This document shows positions 12,223-27,600 of a stretch of DNA of 64,000 bases, piece by piece. The translations under genes were made by a program, and so were the position numbers. The DNA lies in assembly GCA_029215795.1 (NCBI GenBank), contig JARDYH010000001.1:184271654-184335653 (forward strand). The letters run 5' to 3'. The DNA comes from Anniella stebbinsi. Its lineage: Eukaryota; Chordata; Lepidosauria; Squamata; Anniellidae. The notes under the pieces are model-generated. The model saw only the letters and a program-made list of their open reading frames with translations. It was not told the origin of the DNA and did not search any database. Positions within the stretch are counted from its first letter, which is position 1, and every line of letters begins with the position of its first letter.

Positions 12223-12533
12223 GTCTACCAGACAAACAGTTAGCTACGTCCTGGTTAATTCTGTTTTTAGACAAATTAGTACAGATTCATATAATCATGC
12301 ATTTGACATTATTCTATCTTTTATGTAATACAGGTTTTAGATCACAAGACATTTAGCTGTCACCAATAAACCCTTCTTCAATGGAAAGGAAAGCACACAC
12401 AGAATAAGGTTTTATAAGTCACTGGTTATGTCAGTCATGGGTTCTATGGAAAGCCTACAGAATTGATCTACACAGCTTCTCATGTGTGAAACATGAAATA
12501 GGGGAAACACACTTTAAAAAGTCCTATCAAACT

Positions 12534-12682
12534 TTACCGGCTCTTTTGACGAATCTCACTTTCCATATACCCAGATGGAATCTTCAGCCACTCAACAGGA
12601 TTCATAAGCTGCCGACTCAAAGGAAGTAGTGGCAACTGAATCTTATGAAGTTCATTCAACTCTTTGGAGGAGTATATTTTTC
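12534..12682 (-). CDS. FAM228B: FAM228 exon 9 (C-terminus and stop)
   Basis: Acceptor cttcccacag; two bases finish the split Gly codon, then 48 codons and a TAA at 12536-12534. The product has [11 protein letters not shown], then [20 protein letters not shown], and ends EIRQKSR, the typical FAM228 C-terminus. I see no canonical AATAAA in the next few hundred bases on the minus strand; a CATAAA variant lies near 12320. Confidence 0.92.
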
Positions 12683-15600
12683 CTGTGGGAAGTTGAAAGC
12701 AGGTAGAATAAGATCACTTCCATTTCTGGAGTGACTGATCTTGGAGATGAAATAAAAGAGCCCAATCTACTCTTCCCAGGTTTATATCATCCACTTGCTG
12801 TACCACTACCACTTTGCTGTCTTTCGGAAAAGACCCCTAGTGGTCATATTTGTGCCCTCTTTATCCCTCAGAACTGATCAGGCTAACTTGTAAGCTTGGG
12901 ATGCGGGTGGGAGAGAGAAGATTGCAATGCCCTTACCCGGGGTTCCCGAGTTATCAGGCACTGGCTGGGATACAGAGTCCTTCACAAAAGCAAATAGTAA
13001 ATAGCTCTAAAGAATACCTGTGTCACACTGCTGCATAATGCCGGCCTCAAGGTATCTTCCTTGTATCTCCATTAACAAGGGATCATATAAAGGTGGAACT
13101 GACACCTATTAAAACACAGCTACATTCATGTTCCTGCATTGCAAAATCCCAGCACAATATCAGATCAGATAGTTTTATTTCCTAAGGTGAAGGATGCAGT
13201 CCTATTGTTTCAGCCCTCAGTGATCATAAGCCTCTGAACTTGGGAGGCTTACAATCATCCATTGCAGAGTAGGAGGCATGGCAGAGGTGATCTTTGCCTC
13301 CCCATCCTCCCAGTCTGCATTTTTTGCCCATCTGGCTGGGGTGTTTCAGAGTGGGGGGGGGGGGGGGGAAGGAGGCTGGAGAGGCCTCAGGATAACTTGT
13401 GTCCTGGCCTCTCCAATCTCCTCTCCTCCCCACCCACCAAAACACTCCTTTCCTTGTCCTCCAAGGTCAAGTTCCCAACCTTGAAGGACAGCCAGCACAA
13501 CTGTTTACACGCTGGCTGTGAAGGGGAGGGGGAGGAGGTCAAAGTGTAGATTCCCCCCTCCAAGGTTGGAGCACTGTCTCCAACCTTGGATCTGGGAATC
13601 CAAAATATCCAATGGCCATAGGATTGCTCTCTAAGATTCTGTAACTTATATGCATGAAATGTATAATGAAGAATCTAGATGTCTGAGCAGCCAACAATGA
13701 TGCTCTGTGAACACTAATAAGATTTGTTTTTCTGCAATAATAATGTTTCCAGTTATCTGTGAATTCAATTCCTCAACTCAAGCAGCATGTCGTGATTGCA
13801 TTATCTCATAGTTCTTCATAAACGAGTTCAAATGTCCAGGGCCTGATGAACTGCATCCTAGAGTAATAAAGGAGCTAGCAGAAGAACTCTCGGAACCACT
13901 GTCTATTATCTTTGCAAAATCATAGAGGATGGGTGAAGTGTCAGATGAGTGGAGGTGGGCTAATGTTGTCCCTATCTGCAAAAACGAGGAACCTGGGAAC
14001 TACAGACCAATCAGTCTGACATCCTTCCCTGGATTTTTTTTGGAGCAGATTATAAAGAAGTCAATCTGTAAGCACCTTGAAAACAATGCAGTGATTTCTA
14101 GAAGCCAGCATGAATTTGTCAAGAACAAATCCTGTCAGACTAATCTGATCTCATTTTTTGATCGGGTAACCTCCCTTGTGGACGGTGGGAATGCTGTGGA
14201 CATAGTATATCTTGACTTCAGAAAAGCTTTTGACAAAGTGCCCCATGACATTCTGATCAGCAAACTAGCTAAAAGTGGGTTAGGTGGAACAACTCTTAGG
14301 TGGATCCACAGTTGGCTACAGAATTGGACTCAAAGGCACCTTCTCAAATCATGGGGGATGTAATGAGCAGGGTACCACAAGGCTCAGTCCTGGAACAAGG
14401 AGGTGCAGGGAATGCTCATCAAATCTGCAGATGACACTAAATTGGGTGGGATAGCTAATACCCTGGAAGACTGAAACAAACTTCAAAGTGATCTTGATAG
14501 GCTGAAGTGCTGGGCTGAAAATAACAAATTGAAGTTTAATAGGGATAAATATCAAGTTCTACATCTAGAAAAAAGAAATCAAATGCACAGTTACAAAATG
14601 AGGGATACTTTGCTCAACAATACTGCAAGGAAGAAGGATCTCAGAATTGTTGTAGGTCACAAGCTGAATATGAGCCAACAGTGTGATGTGGCTGCAAAAA
14701 AAGCAAATGCTATTTTGGGATGTATTAATAGAAGTATAGCTTCCAAATCGTGCGAGGTACTGGTTCGCCTCTATTCGGCACTGGTTAGGCTTCATCTTAA
14801 GTATTGTGTCCAGTTTTGGGCACCACACTTCAAAAAGGATGCAGACAAGCTGGAGCCTGTTTAGAGGAGGGCAACAAGGATGATCAGGGGTCTGGAAACA
14901 AAGCCCTATGAGGAGAGACTGAAAGAACTGGGCATGTTTAGCCTTGAGAAGAGGGGAGACATGATAGCACTCTTCAAATACTTGAAAGGTTGTCACACAA
15001 AGGAGGGCAGGCTCAAGTTACAGGAAGCCAGATTCCGGCTGGACATCAGGAAAAACTTCCTAACTGTTAGAGCAATACAACAATGGAACCCATGACCTAG
15101 GGAGGTGGTGGGCTCTCCCACACTAGAGGCATTCAAGAGGCAGCTGGACAACCATCTGTCAGGGATGCTTGAAGGTGGATTCCTGCATTCTTCTGCTCCA
15201 GAGAAGCTCAAATATCTGGCCAATTTATGTTTACCCTTATTTGAAATAATTGCAGGATAAGGAAAAGTAACTGTAGCTAAACAAGATCTTACTGTGCATG
15301 TGGTTTGATGTCAGATTATTCTGTAATCCCTCAGATACTATGAAGATGATATGAATTTGGCTCTAAACCAATGCGATATTTTGCTGTGCAACATGCTAGC
15401 ATGGTTCCCATCTCCCCCAGTTCTTTCTCGCCAGTGTAGGTGCCCTTGCCACTATTGGGGGATGGTCCCCAGGACTGTGCCATTTCAAGTCCATTCTAGT
15501 CAAGCTGTCAGAAACTAAGAAATACTGTGTGGAGTTCACCTAACAGCAAGGAACATGTGAAGGAGTGAAAATGTGAAGGTCCTGGTGGAAAAGGGTAAGG

Positions 15601-18600
15601 CCAAGTATGTGGATATAAATAAGTGCTTGTAACAAGCCTCAGATCAACCCCTAAAGCCCCAATTCATCCACAATGGGTTTTCTATCTTTTTTAAAGACCT
15701 TTGACCCAAATCGAACCCTTCACAGTTTCTGCCTAACAATAATAAGTAACCAATAAAATTATTATCAATGCTCAATCGTCTAGTCAGAATAATCAGAGAA
15801 CACTGACTATCCTACCTTCCAAATGTCTGTACAAGTCTTCAGGAAGAAAGGATCATAACATGAAGGACTGTAACTTTCTAAAAATGCAGTTCCCTGTGTA
15901 AGGACAGAAAGCACCAAGTCAAGCTATGACTGTAGCATAACAATACTTAAGGAGCAATTAGTTAATATTTCTTCTGTGGTATCTTCAGTACATCTTAAGG
16001 TATCACAAAGAAATATCCTGGATGACTATTAACAGTTTTGAACCCTCAACATTTATCTAGCATTTTCTTAATGTAAAATGCATTTATCTTCATCATCATC
16101 TTCATATCAATAACACTCTGAAGCAGGATATTTTACTCACTTTACAAGCATGGAATTGGGAATGAAAGTTAATTTGCAATTTAGGGCAATCCAAATATTT
16201 CAGTTACTGGACAAACCAATTTTATAATCAAACTACGATATTAACTTTTTTTCTTTTCAGCATTATCGAGGTTGCAATTTTAGGGCAATAGTCCCCAAAA
16301 TATGAGTTATGACTTTTAAGAAGGGACCTAAGGTTATTAAAACAGATTTTATGGCTATTTAAGGATGAAATTAAACATGAGATTAAGCACACATTTTTAA
16401 AGTGAGATCACCATTGGCCACTTTATTTTTTTTCAGAAAAAGCAGTTGCACAGGGTCTCAATTTTAATCTGGACTCCAGTGAACAGGGAGGGGGTTAAGC
16501 TTTCCTCATCATACAGTTTCTCACTGCCCTTTGCTGTTTGCAGTAGACCCCAACCTCTGGGGAAATAGCAGCTGGGGGGGGGGCGATATTTTCAGAGGGA
16601 AAACAGCATGGGGAGAAAAGGGTGAAGCCCCCATATTGTGCATGATGGTCCTGATTAGGGGCCTGATTAGGTGTTTTGTTTTTACTATCGCAGTCAGGGC
16701 TGCACACGTTTTATAAAAAATGTGCATTTAACTTGAAAGAAAACTTCTTGATCAAAGAGTGAGACACAGAACATGTCTACACAATACACGTATACAAACT
16801 TTAAGTCCATTTATCTGTCATGATTCCAAATCAAGAATCCTTGAAAAAGGCAGTTCTACGAAGGGGCTAGAGCTCTCCTGAAACCAAGAGGCAACACCCC
16901 GATTAAAAAATCCTTAGGATTTTTTAACCCATGGCATTTACATTAGAAGCCACCTTGAAACCAGAAATATTTGCAGCATTATTGAGGTTACATTATTGAG
17001 CATTATCCCCGTTACACACAGGGGAATCCTTTCAATAAATAGTTTGGAAATCCTAGTTAGGCTTTCATTACTGTTATAGCAAATATACTATTACAAGGTT
17101 TGTAGCACCACTGAACAAACAAATGTAGGGCATGTCCCTGCTCCAAAGAGCTTACAATCTTATGGACAATCTTTTACCATCTTAAAGGGGAACAAAGTTA
17201 TTGTGCTAGACAGCTGATATGCAAAGTCCATTAACTTCTATATCTCTTTTTCAGTTTGTATCTACCGTATTTCTTCTATTCTAAGACACCATCGATTGCA
17301 AGATGCACCTTAATTTCAGGACCGCCAACAGAAAAAAAGCTTTGCTTCTAAGAATAAAAATAAAATAAAACCTTTGCCTTGTGCAAAGAACGGAAAAATT
17401 CGAAAACTGTGATTCTAAGACGCCACTGATTCTAAGACGCAGCCCATTTTTAGAGATGTTTCTATGGGGAAAAAGTGCATCTTGGAATCAAAGAAATGCA
17501 GTCTATTGCAAGTAGCACTAAATCCAGAAGATCATTCCTAGTCATCAGCAACATTCACTGAACACCTCAAATTCATTGTAAGTATGAGCACCTGGACCTC
17601 ATCTACCGTAGAACAGCTGACCCTTGTTTATGGGTCATGGCAGTGAAGGAAACCAAAGCATCTTCTGTCTTCAAGGATATTTACTGCTGTCACTATTCTT
17701 CTGCCGTGCTTGATACCTCCTGTAGGATTGGATAGGTGGAGGTATAGGGAGGAAGAAAGGATTATGGGAATGATAAGAACTGAAGTCATGAGGAGGCTCC
17801 TCTTCAGAAGCTGGAGTCTGTTGTGAGGGCAGAGATGGTTCAGAAGCTGAAACAAAAGAGGCTTGAGGAGCAGAAGATGCAGAGGTAGAAGGTAGAGGAG
17901 ATGGGGGGGAATTTGGCAAAACAGTTGAAGAGCTAGCCTGCTCTGAGGGGGGCAGCTGTAAGAAGGGTGAATGAAAGAAGAGTGGAGGTGAGTGGAGGTA
18001 GGGGGGAAATGGAGGAAGCAAATGAAAGTAATGAGGTGGAACAGAGGGAGGAAGCAAGATTGAGGGGAGAACTATAAGTGGAGGGGATGTGGAAGGGGAG
18101 CCTGAAAGGAGAGAAAATGGAAATGGAGGAAGAAAGGAGGGGAAGGATGAGTTATAGGAAGGATGAGGGGACTCCAAAAGTGGATGAAATGGAGGCAGGA
18201 GTACACAAAGGGAGACCGGGGATCCAGGAGCAGAGGAAGCCTAATGGAAGGAAAGACACAAGCAAAGTAGAAAACATACATAAACAGAAAAGTACAGAAT
18301 GTAACTAAAATTGTGGCCCAATCTGCTTGGAAATGGCATGAGAAAATCCTTCCATTAGGTTTTATCCAGATTGTCATAAAATTGGCTTTGGTCTGTCAGT
18401 GACACCCTAAGCAAGAAAAACGGAATGTACGCTACCTAAAAACCTGATTTCACAGGTCAAACTGTGGTTGAAACCGTCTTAGTTTTGGATTGGGTGGGCA
18501 GACTCCCACCAGTTGAACTGAACATCATCAACGGTATAGATGCTACTCAGTGAATGAGAGAGGTTTGTTCCCTGCCCGTTCATGCTCCCCTGTTCAGAGA

Positions 18601-21600
18601 AGTATAATGGAAGTGCTGAATTAAGCCCCTGTATTTTACCCTACACCTCTCCCCTCTCATTCACCATTGTGAAAAGTTAAAACAGACTATATAGGACCTG
18701 TTCAGACAACACACTAAGCCATGGTTAGGCTGCTAATCCTTTTGCAGCAAATGGTTAGTGAGCATGTTTAAACCATGGTTATGTAGGAATGGTTCACACA
18801 ACATGCTAAGTCATAATGTTTAGTTCAAAATGCTTAATCATCGTGGCTTAGTGTGGCTTCTGAACAGTGTCATATTGTCAATGGGGAAACAGTGCTACTG
18901 GGAAGTAGTGCTCAGTGGGAAAGGAAGCCTGTGTCCAAAAACACCCTGCTGTGAATGGGTGAAAAGGGGCAGCCAGGATCACTGCCAGGTCACAGAAAAA
19001 GGCATACTCGGGATTTCATGTGGGGGAGGAGACAGGGCAACTGCAGTTGAAATGCATGGGAGCTGCTTTTAAGGGAAACAACACACTAAAATGACTTTAT
19101 GAAAATGCACCTTTTCCAGAGGAAAGCTGCAGGATTGCTGCGGATTGGTGACCGTGTCATCTGCTACAAATGACCCCGATGAGCTTTCCCTCCACACTAA
19201 ACCCATCTCTAGATTGGGCCCATGACAGTTAATGCCAGGACGTGACTGATCCAGTACAAGTTTCACTCTTTCTTATTACAACCGCTAGTAAAGTGAAAGT
19301 GACAAGATGCATGAGCTCTGTCCTTAAACAAGTAAAGACCTGCACCCAGGTCTAATCCTAGGCAATATATATCAAATGATACACACATACCTCCAATTGT
19401 CTCTGTTTACCAGGGACAGTTCTTATTTTTTAGTTTTTGCTATTGATAAATCAGTGCTCTATTTTTGCTTTTTTATGATGTCTTATAAATGCTTCTATAA
19501 GAAATTCATAATTTGTTAACAGCTGCCCCCACAAAAGGAAATGTTTCAAAAATTGGGGATTTATTGATTATGGACAAATTAACGTAGCAAATTAAGCCTC
19601 AAAGACAAACATCTTATCATTTTATGGAAGACTGATGGGAAGTAATACGATCATTGGAAACTGAACCTGTGAACTGTGACAAGCCCAAAAAGTACAAAAT
19701 TCTGTGTGTATGTGTGTGCCTGAGAAGATATTGCTTTCAGGGGTATTTTATGCAAAAGAAGCAAACTAAAAGTAAGCAATTAAACTATGCAAACTAAAAG
19801 TAAGCAACTAAACTATGCAAACTAAAAGTAAGCAACTAGGGATAGGGTGTGTAATTGTAATTATATTTTTTTATTATTTATAGGGAAGGAGAGGAAGTTA
19901 TGTTTGTTGTATTCTATATTAACTGTTCTGAAAAATAAATAAAATAGTAAGTTATAAAACCATACCACTCCCAGCAACTGATATCCAAGGTATTTGACAG
20001 TAATGGTTAAAAAAACAGTGAGGAATCTCACATTATCCATGAAAAGCTGCCCAGTAGCAGAAAAAAGGGGGGTGATAGGACCCCCTCAGAAGTCAAAAGA
20101 AATGGCATCACATTTTGCCAATTCAAAAGGTATCATTGTAGGCTTTTCAAGACACTTTAGACCTGTGCACATTTTTCATTTAAAGAAGAGCTATCTGTAA
20201 TTGATGGGAATATTGGGTTTTTTAAAAAAAAATATTGAATTTTATAATATAATAATATACATTAAAAAAACACATCATTTACAAATCATATCAATACATA
20301 ACATAACCACAATACATCATAATTCACCTAACAAGTGCACCCCTCCCCCTGGGACCAGCTGCTACATATTTATCTATTGTTGTACTTTTTTTTTAAGCAT
20401 TCTTCCAAAACTGCACAGAGTCCCTTCCCTTTTTTTAATACAAAAGCTACAAATAGTCCCCATATATTCCAAAAATCATTTCTTCTTAATATTCCTCTTT
20501 TAACTTTAATATTAATTGTTAACTTATCATTAATAGCAATTTCCCACACTTCTTTATACCGTTCTTCTATTTGATAGTTGCCTTGCATTTTCCATTGTCT
20601 AGATATCATTAACCTCGCTGCTGTCAATAAATTTGTAATTAAATCTTTAACATTTTGATCTCCTTTTACTTTGTCATAAATTGATAATAAAGCTACCCTA
20701 GAACATACCTCTAGCTTTAAACCTGTTATCCTCTCTACTTCTTCAAAGACTCTTTTCCAAAATTTCTGTACATGATTACACGTCCACCACATATGGAAAT
20801 ATGTTCCAATTTCTTGACAAACTCTCCAACATAAATTGATTTAATATTACTGGTGTTAAATACCACCTCCATACTATCTTATAATAATTTTCCTTTATTC
20901 TTACTGACATAGTATTCAAAATACGCAACTCCCATATTTTCTCCCAAATTTGATCACTTATTTGTTCCTTTAAATCTTCTTCCCATAATAATTTCAAATA
21001 ATTTTGTTTCTCTTCCTCTTCTAACAATATTTTATAAATCTCACTTACCACCCCTTTTATATTTTTATTTAAATCTTTTTTTCTCGCTATAATCATTTTC
21101 TCAAATTTTGTATACTGTGGAAGCTCTTTTTTTCCATTTGAACATCCATTGTTCCAGTTAAGTAGCTTTAAACCATGCTAAATTCCTTCCTCTCATAAAT
21201 TCTTCTATCTGCTTTTAAGTATCCATCTTTTCCACCCAATCTTTTATTTTTATATTTCTCTGTTCTCTAAAAACTATTTCTAATTCCTTCTTTAAATTTA
21301 TTGGGAAATTTTCCAGCAGCACCACTGGAGTCAGTGGGGAAATATCTGGTAATAATTTATTTTTATATTTTACCCAAATTTCTATAATATTTCTTAACAA
21401 GAGGTTTTCTATTCTTTCCATCATCTTATTTACTTTAGTAAAAAATAAATAAATTCTAACTTCCACTCTAAATCTTGTCTATCCATTTCTAACCAAGTTA
21501 TTTCCCTTAATCTTGCAACCCCATCTATTACGTATCTCAATTGATTAGCCAAATAATAACACTTTAAATTCGGGAGACCCAATCCCCCTTTTTTTCTGAG

Positions 21601-24600
21601 ATTTATACTAACTCCCTTTGCTAATCCTTGCTTTTTTATCACCATTGCATACAGAAATACAGTTCTTTAACTGTATTTCTGATATCTTAATTGGTAACAT
21701 TCTAAAAAAAAATTAAACTTAGGTAAAATTTTCATTTTAATAAGTGCTAGTCTCCAAACCATGACAGTTTTATCTTCTTATATTCTTCTAATTTTTTCTT
21801 CATCTCCTTATTAATCTATTAAAATTATCTTCTTCTAACTTATCAATATTACTTGTAATATTTACACCTAAGTACTTAATCATATTCTTTACCTTAACAC
21901 TATACTTACTAAACTTCTGTTCCTCCTCTTTCATATAATTAAATAATATCATTTTACTTGCAAACCTGATATCTCCCCAAACTCTTTCAAATGTAGTTTT
22001 ATTTGTTCCATTTTTTCTATTGAATTCTCAATTGCTACCAAAGTATCATCTGCAAACATGCTTATTTTAATTTTTTCTTTATTACCTATCCCAATAAAAC
22101 TATTATGATTCTCTAATTACATTAACTAAAAGTTCTATAACTATAGCAAACAAAATCGGGGAAAGGGGGAAACCTTGTCTAGTAGCCCGGGCTAAGGAAA
22201 TTTGTTGTGTTATTCCATCATTTACCATTACTACTGTGCTATTTCTCGAATACAATTGATCTATCAAACCTTTAAATCTTACTCCAAACCCTAAATTCTG
22301 TATTATCATTTTTAAAGTTGGCCATTCCACACAATCAAAAGCTTTAAAAATATCCCTGCCTTCAATTTATTACTCTTAATTATATTTATCATATTCAATA
22401 CTCTTCCAATTAAATTTGGCATTTGTCTCCCTGCTATGAACCCACATTGATCTTTTTCAATATATTTATACATAAAAGTATTCATTATTTTTGCCATTAT
22501 CGCTGTTAATATTTTAGCATCCTGATTTATTAAAGAAATAGGTCTATATGAACCTGGGTCCATCAAATCCTTATCAACTTTTGGAATTAATACAATCAAA
22601 GATTGTTCCCATGATGGTGGGATCTTATCTCCCTCTAATATCTTATTATATAAGAATTTCAATTTGGGTATTAATAATTTTTAAAATATCTTATAATATT
22701 CTGATCCCAACCCATCTAATCCTGGGGATTTCCCCCCTTTTAATTTATCAATAACTTCTTCTATTTCTTTTCTGAGACCCATTCTTTTCCATTGAATCTA
22801 TGTCTATATCCTGTAACCTAATCTTTAAATATTTCTCCAGATATTCCCTAATTTTTTCTTGAGACTTCCCTCCTGCAGTGTATAATTTCTGATAAAATTC
22901 TTGAAGTATGTCCAATTTATCCTTCATCATATTACAGCTCTTCCTTGATTTCTCTCTAACTACTACAATTAAATTCCTTGTCTTTTTTGACAGTGTGGAT
23001 TTGGCTAGCATTTTAGAAGTTTTATTACTATATTCGAAGAATTCCCTTTTCAAATATATTAAATTTCTCTGAACCTCTTCCATCTCTTCTTTTTCTAATT
23101 TTTTTTGCTTGTAATTGTGCAAAAATCTGCTCATCTCTATGTGTTATAAATTTCATCTCCAAAGCTTTAATTTCTTACTCTAATTTTTTCCTGTGTTTTT
23201 CTTGCTGTCTTCTCAATTTACAATTCTCTCTAATACAAATCCCTCTTGCTACTGCTTTCATTGTATTCCAAATTATAGCCTTATTGCCAAATCCCTTTTC
23301 ATTCATTTCCCATATACTTCGTAGTTCTCTTTCCATTTTTTTCAATTATAGGTTTATAATTAAAAATTCTTGTACCCAATCTCCACCTTTTTGCCTCCTT
23401 GTAGTTTTTCTTACGTTTAATATCTATGTTCACCAACGCATGATCTGTTGTTTTTATGAGTCCTATATCACTATTTATTATTTTGGAAACCAAATTCTTT
23501 GATGCAAAAACATAATTAAATGAATAACTCTTATGTCTCGCTGAGTAAAAAGTAAATCTCTTTTCATCTCTGTTCATCACTCTCCACACATCTACTAACT
23601 CATTTTATTCATAATCTTACTCAAACCTGTAATATTTGCACATCTTTAATCCAGCGTGGGGTTAATTTGTCTTTTTGTTTATGTACCACCATATTAAAAT
23701 CTCCCGCTATTACAGTATATCCCTTTTGAATTCCCTCCATTTCTTAATTTTTTAAAAAATAAAATTCAATTTGATTATCATTTGGTTCATATACAATTAA
23801 CTAATGTGTACTCTTCTCCCCCCAATTCTCCTTGCATTATTATATATGTCCCCATATGATTCTTTTTCATCTTCAATATTTTAAATACACATTTCTTAGA
23901 TATAATTATTGCCACCACCCTCGCTTTGGAAGTTCCATAAGCCTTCTCATACATAGCCGACCATCTTAATTTAAGCTCATTCACTCCTTTTGACTTATGT
24001 GTTTCTTGAATAAAAATTATATCTACCCTATCCTTATTCAATATTGCTTCCACTCTTCTCCTTTTAAGAACCGATCCTAGCCCGTTAACATTGTAACTCT
24101 TACTTTACTCTCCATTTTTTAATTTCATTCCCCCTTGCTGATCCCTTACTGCAGTACATACATTCCCTCTTCCCCTATCCCCCCAACCCCTACACATAAA
24201 ACAACAATAACAATAACAATTTCTTCCCCCCACATTCCCACGGGATTAACCCCGTTCATGGCTTTTACAAACCCGGGAGGGAGGTAACTTCTCAGCTTCT
24301 GGTCGGCAGTAGATCTTCTCTTCCCGATATCACCTTACTTCATCCCTTATTCTGTTATTATCCATTTAAATTATTCATTATCTTCCATTTCTACTCTGCT
24401 CTGAACTCCATTACTATGAGCCTCCTACTGCTCCCAACTCCTCTCCTTGATCTTCTTTTCCTCGCTGTCGCAGGTCTGCTTCTCCCTGTAATCCCAATTG
24501 GTTTAGCAACTCCATTCCTTGCTCCATTGATGTCATTTTGTAAAAAAAATTCCCATATGTAAATTTCAAAAAAAAAATTTGGGTAACCCCAGCTGTAGTT

Positions 24601-27600
24601 AATTCCATTCCTTTTTAGGACTTCTGTGCAGGCCTTAACTTCCCGTCTCCAATTTATTGTTTGGACACACAGGTCATTGTAGACTTGTATTGGAGTATCT
24701 TGATATTTCAGTTGACCACTCCCTTGTCTTGTTGCCATCATAAGAAGCTCCTTTTTATGGTAATTTGCGAATTTCACCACGATGTCCCTTGGGGTCGAAC
24801 CTCTTCTTCTGTAGGAAATCCTGTGCACACGCTCAATGACTTCTTTCCATTCTGTGCCTGGTACCAAATTCTTTAACCAGTCCATAATTTTCCCTCTTAG
24901 AATTCTTGGGCTCTCTGCAGTATCTTCTGGGGGAAAAATCATCCTTATATTGGATCTTCGTTCCTGATCTTGGATTGCAATCAATCTTAAATCCATTTGC
25001 TGAACTTTAATGTTCTGCTCTTGTAATTTCACTTTATTTTCTTCAACTGCATCCTCTACTTGTTTGAACCTCAAATTCATTGCTTTTAATTCATCCTTAA
25101 CCAGTTTCAAATAATCTTTTACTTCTTGAGTTGATTTACTAATTTCTGCAGTCACTTCTCTGACAATTCTCAAACCTTCAACCAAAGTCTCATTGTTTTG
25201 CAGAATCATGTTTTGAAAGCTTATCAGCATTTCTTCAGAAGATAATTGCTTGGGCTTGGCAGTAGCTCCCGTTTCCTTAGAAACAGCACCCGCCTTACGC
25301 TGAGTGCCATTTCCTGGCTGGAGTGATTCCACACTCCCTGCTCGCTTCCCCCCTCCTTTCTGAGGGCTATCTGGCATATTTCCTTCTTCAGTTGCAACCC
25401 TATTTAGCTTAGAAAAAGTTTTATCTGAAGGGAACACCCTCCCAGTTCTAATCCACGAAGGTATTTGTTCTTTTTTATTGCCTTTACACATTTGGCATCC
25501 AACCAATTTTCTTCTGAGCACAGCAGCTCTTATCTCTTATTAATTATAACACCAACATGTGCAGTAAAGCTTCCCACAGTTATCACAGTTTTTACTCACA
25601 ACACCATTTACATTTCAAAGGGATTTCTTTTCTTTAAAGATTCTCTATCAGGAGACCGACAAATCCGCTGCCTACTCCATTAGCCGGAAATTCATGTCCC
25701 CCGATGGGAATATTGTTCAGAGGTTGACAGTGTCTGAAATTATGTGCTTCACCTGAGCATTGATAATAAATTAAAAGGGGAGCCAGAGATGTGGTATATT
25801 AGATTAATATGTATGTTAGAGGAACTTGCATGTTGAATAGATGGTTTAAAAATGTGACACATGCCAAACATATCAGTATAGACAACAAAAACAACGATGT
25901 GGATACAATGGCACACTAGATCCATGGTATAAAATGGAAGAGGATATTTTTATGTTCCCTGGCAAAGTTTACAAAGTTTACCATTTTTAAAAACATGAAA
26001 ATACAATGTTAGCCTGAACTTAAAAACAAACAATGGAAGACAAGACATGCCACAATGGCTGAATTCAGATGACACATTAGTCAATGGTGGATTGAGTAGC
26101 CAACTCACAGTTGGTTATTTTGTGGGTACTCCCCACACAACATATTCCTACACAACTGTGGGTGGTTGGGGCTGGCGTTGAGTGGACTGGCGTTGAGTCA
26201 ACCCAACATTTGACTGACACAGCCCCCGCCCATCTCCCCACCCTCCCTCCTCCCTCAGTCCTCCCAGTTCTATCCCAGCAGCCTCTGCAAGTTGCACCAG
26301 TTGTAGCAGAGTGGCAGCCACCGCTTTGGTCGCTCTTGTCGCCTGCCTCTATGGGCTTGTTTTAACCCACTCACCACACGCGATCAACACACTCACCCTC
26401 CACACAACACTTTAAACAACTGGCTTTGAGCTAAACAACTTGGGTGGAATAGCATACTGTCAGTAGTTTGTGAACGGCGTGTTACCCTCCACACAACACA
26501 ATAAGCAACACAACTGACGATTGTTTCCCCCCACACACACTTGCTTAATGTGTTGTCCAAATTCAGCCAATGTGTTAACAGCTGATCACGGCCAGCAATT
26601 TGCAGGCCAAATATTCAAATATTTGCTGAGGACGTGGCTTTCAATATATCACATTAAATCCAAATAGCCTTGTAGAGAATGGGGGGAGGACAGTCTAGAC
26701 ACATAGAAAAAGTCAAGATTCAGGGACAGATGGCTGTGTAGAATTGCTGAACATTGAGACATCACCTTTGGCTCACAGTAAGTCTCCAGTTTAAATATTG
26801 TTTGAAAAGAAATTGAGGACTCTTCTTTCAAGCCCAGTAGTATACCTCAAAAAGAAGTAGAGCCTGTGGATGTATTTAAAAGACCAGACTAAAACAAAGA
26901 TGTTAGTATGAAAGTGTCACAAGAATTTAAGATGCTGGTTTAACCACAAAATGTGTGCATGATGCTGAATGATGGGGCCAGAGGGAATAGAGGTTGTTCC
27001 ATATACACATAAAATGAAAACACCTATTGGTCACGGTTTTCACTGTAATAGGAACCATTTAAGTATGTCCAAGAAAGGAATGAGAAATCTTGGAATTGAT
27101 GTAGTTCACAAGAATATGAGCCAACAGTATGATGTGGCTGCAAAAAAAAGCAAATGCTATTTTGGGCTGCATCAATAGGTATAGCTTCCAAATTGTCCAA
27201 GGTATTCTTTCCCCTCTATTTGGCACTGGTTAGGCCTCATCTTGAATATTGTGTCCAGTTTTGGGCACCACACTTCAAGAAGGATGCAGATAAGTTGGAT
27301 GGGGTTCAAAGGAGGGCAATGAGGATGATCGGGGGTCTGGAAACAAAGCCCTATCAGAAGCGACTGAAAGAACTGCATATGTTTAGCCTTGAGAAGAGAA
27401 GACTGAGGGGAGATATGATACTTTCAAATACTTGAAAGGTTGTCACATGGAGGAGGGCCATGATCTCTTCTCAATCAACCCAGAGTGCAGGGCATGGAAG
27501 TTACAGGAAGCCAGATTCCTGCTGGACATCAGGAAAAACTTCCTGACTGTTAGAGCAGTATGACAATGGAACCAATTACCTAGCGAGGTGGTGGGCTCTC

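Larger units (their letters stand above)
20216..25702 (-). mobile_element. full-length L1 LINE
   Basis: About 5.5-kb L1 on the minus strand, flanked by a perfect 13-bp target duplication (gatgggaatattg at 20203-20215 and 25703-25715). The 5' end is at 25702 and a short leader precedes ORF1. The 3' end has an A-rich tail directly inside the left duplication. It inserted in FAM228 intron 6 in the same orientation as the gene. ORF1 is nearly intact; ORF2 is broken by many frameshifts and stops. Confidence 0.95.

Noticed and set aside
12223..12533. Canonical polyadenylation signal for FAM228
   Set aside because: No AATAAA or ATTAAA on the minus strand here; only a CATAAA variant, too weak to annotate.
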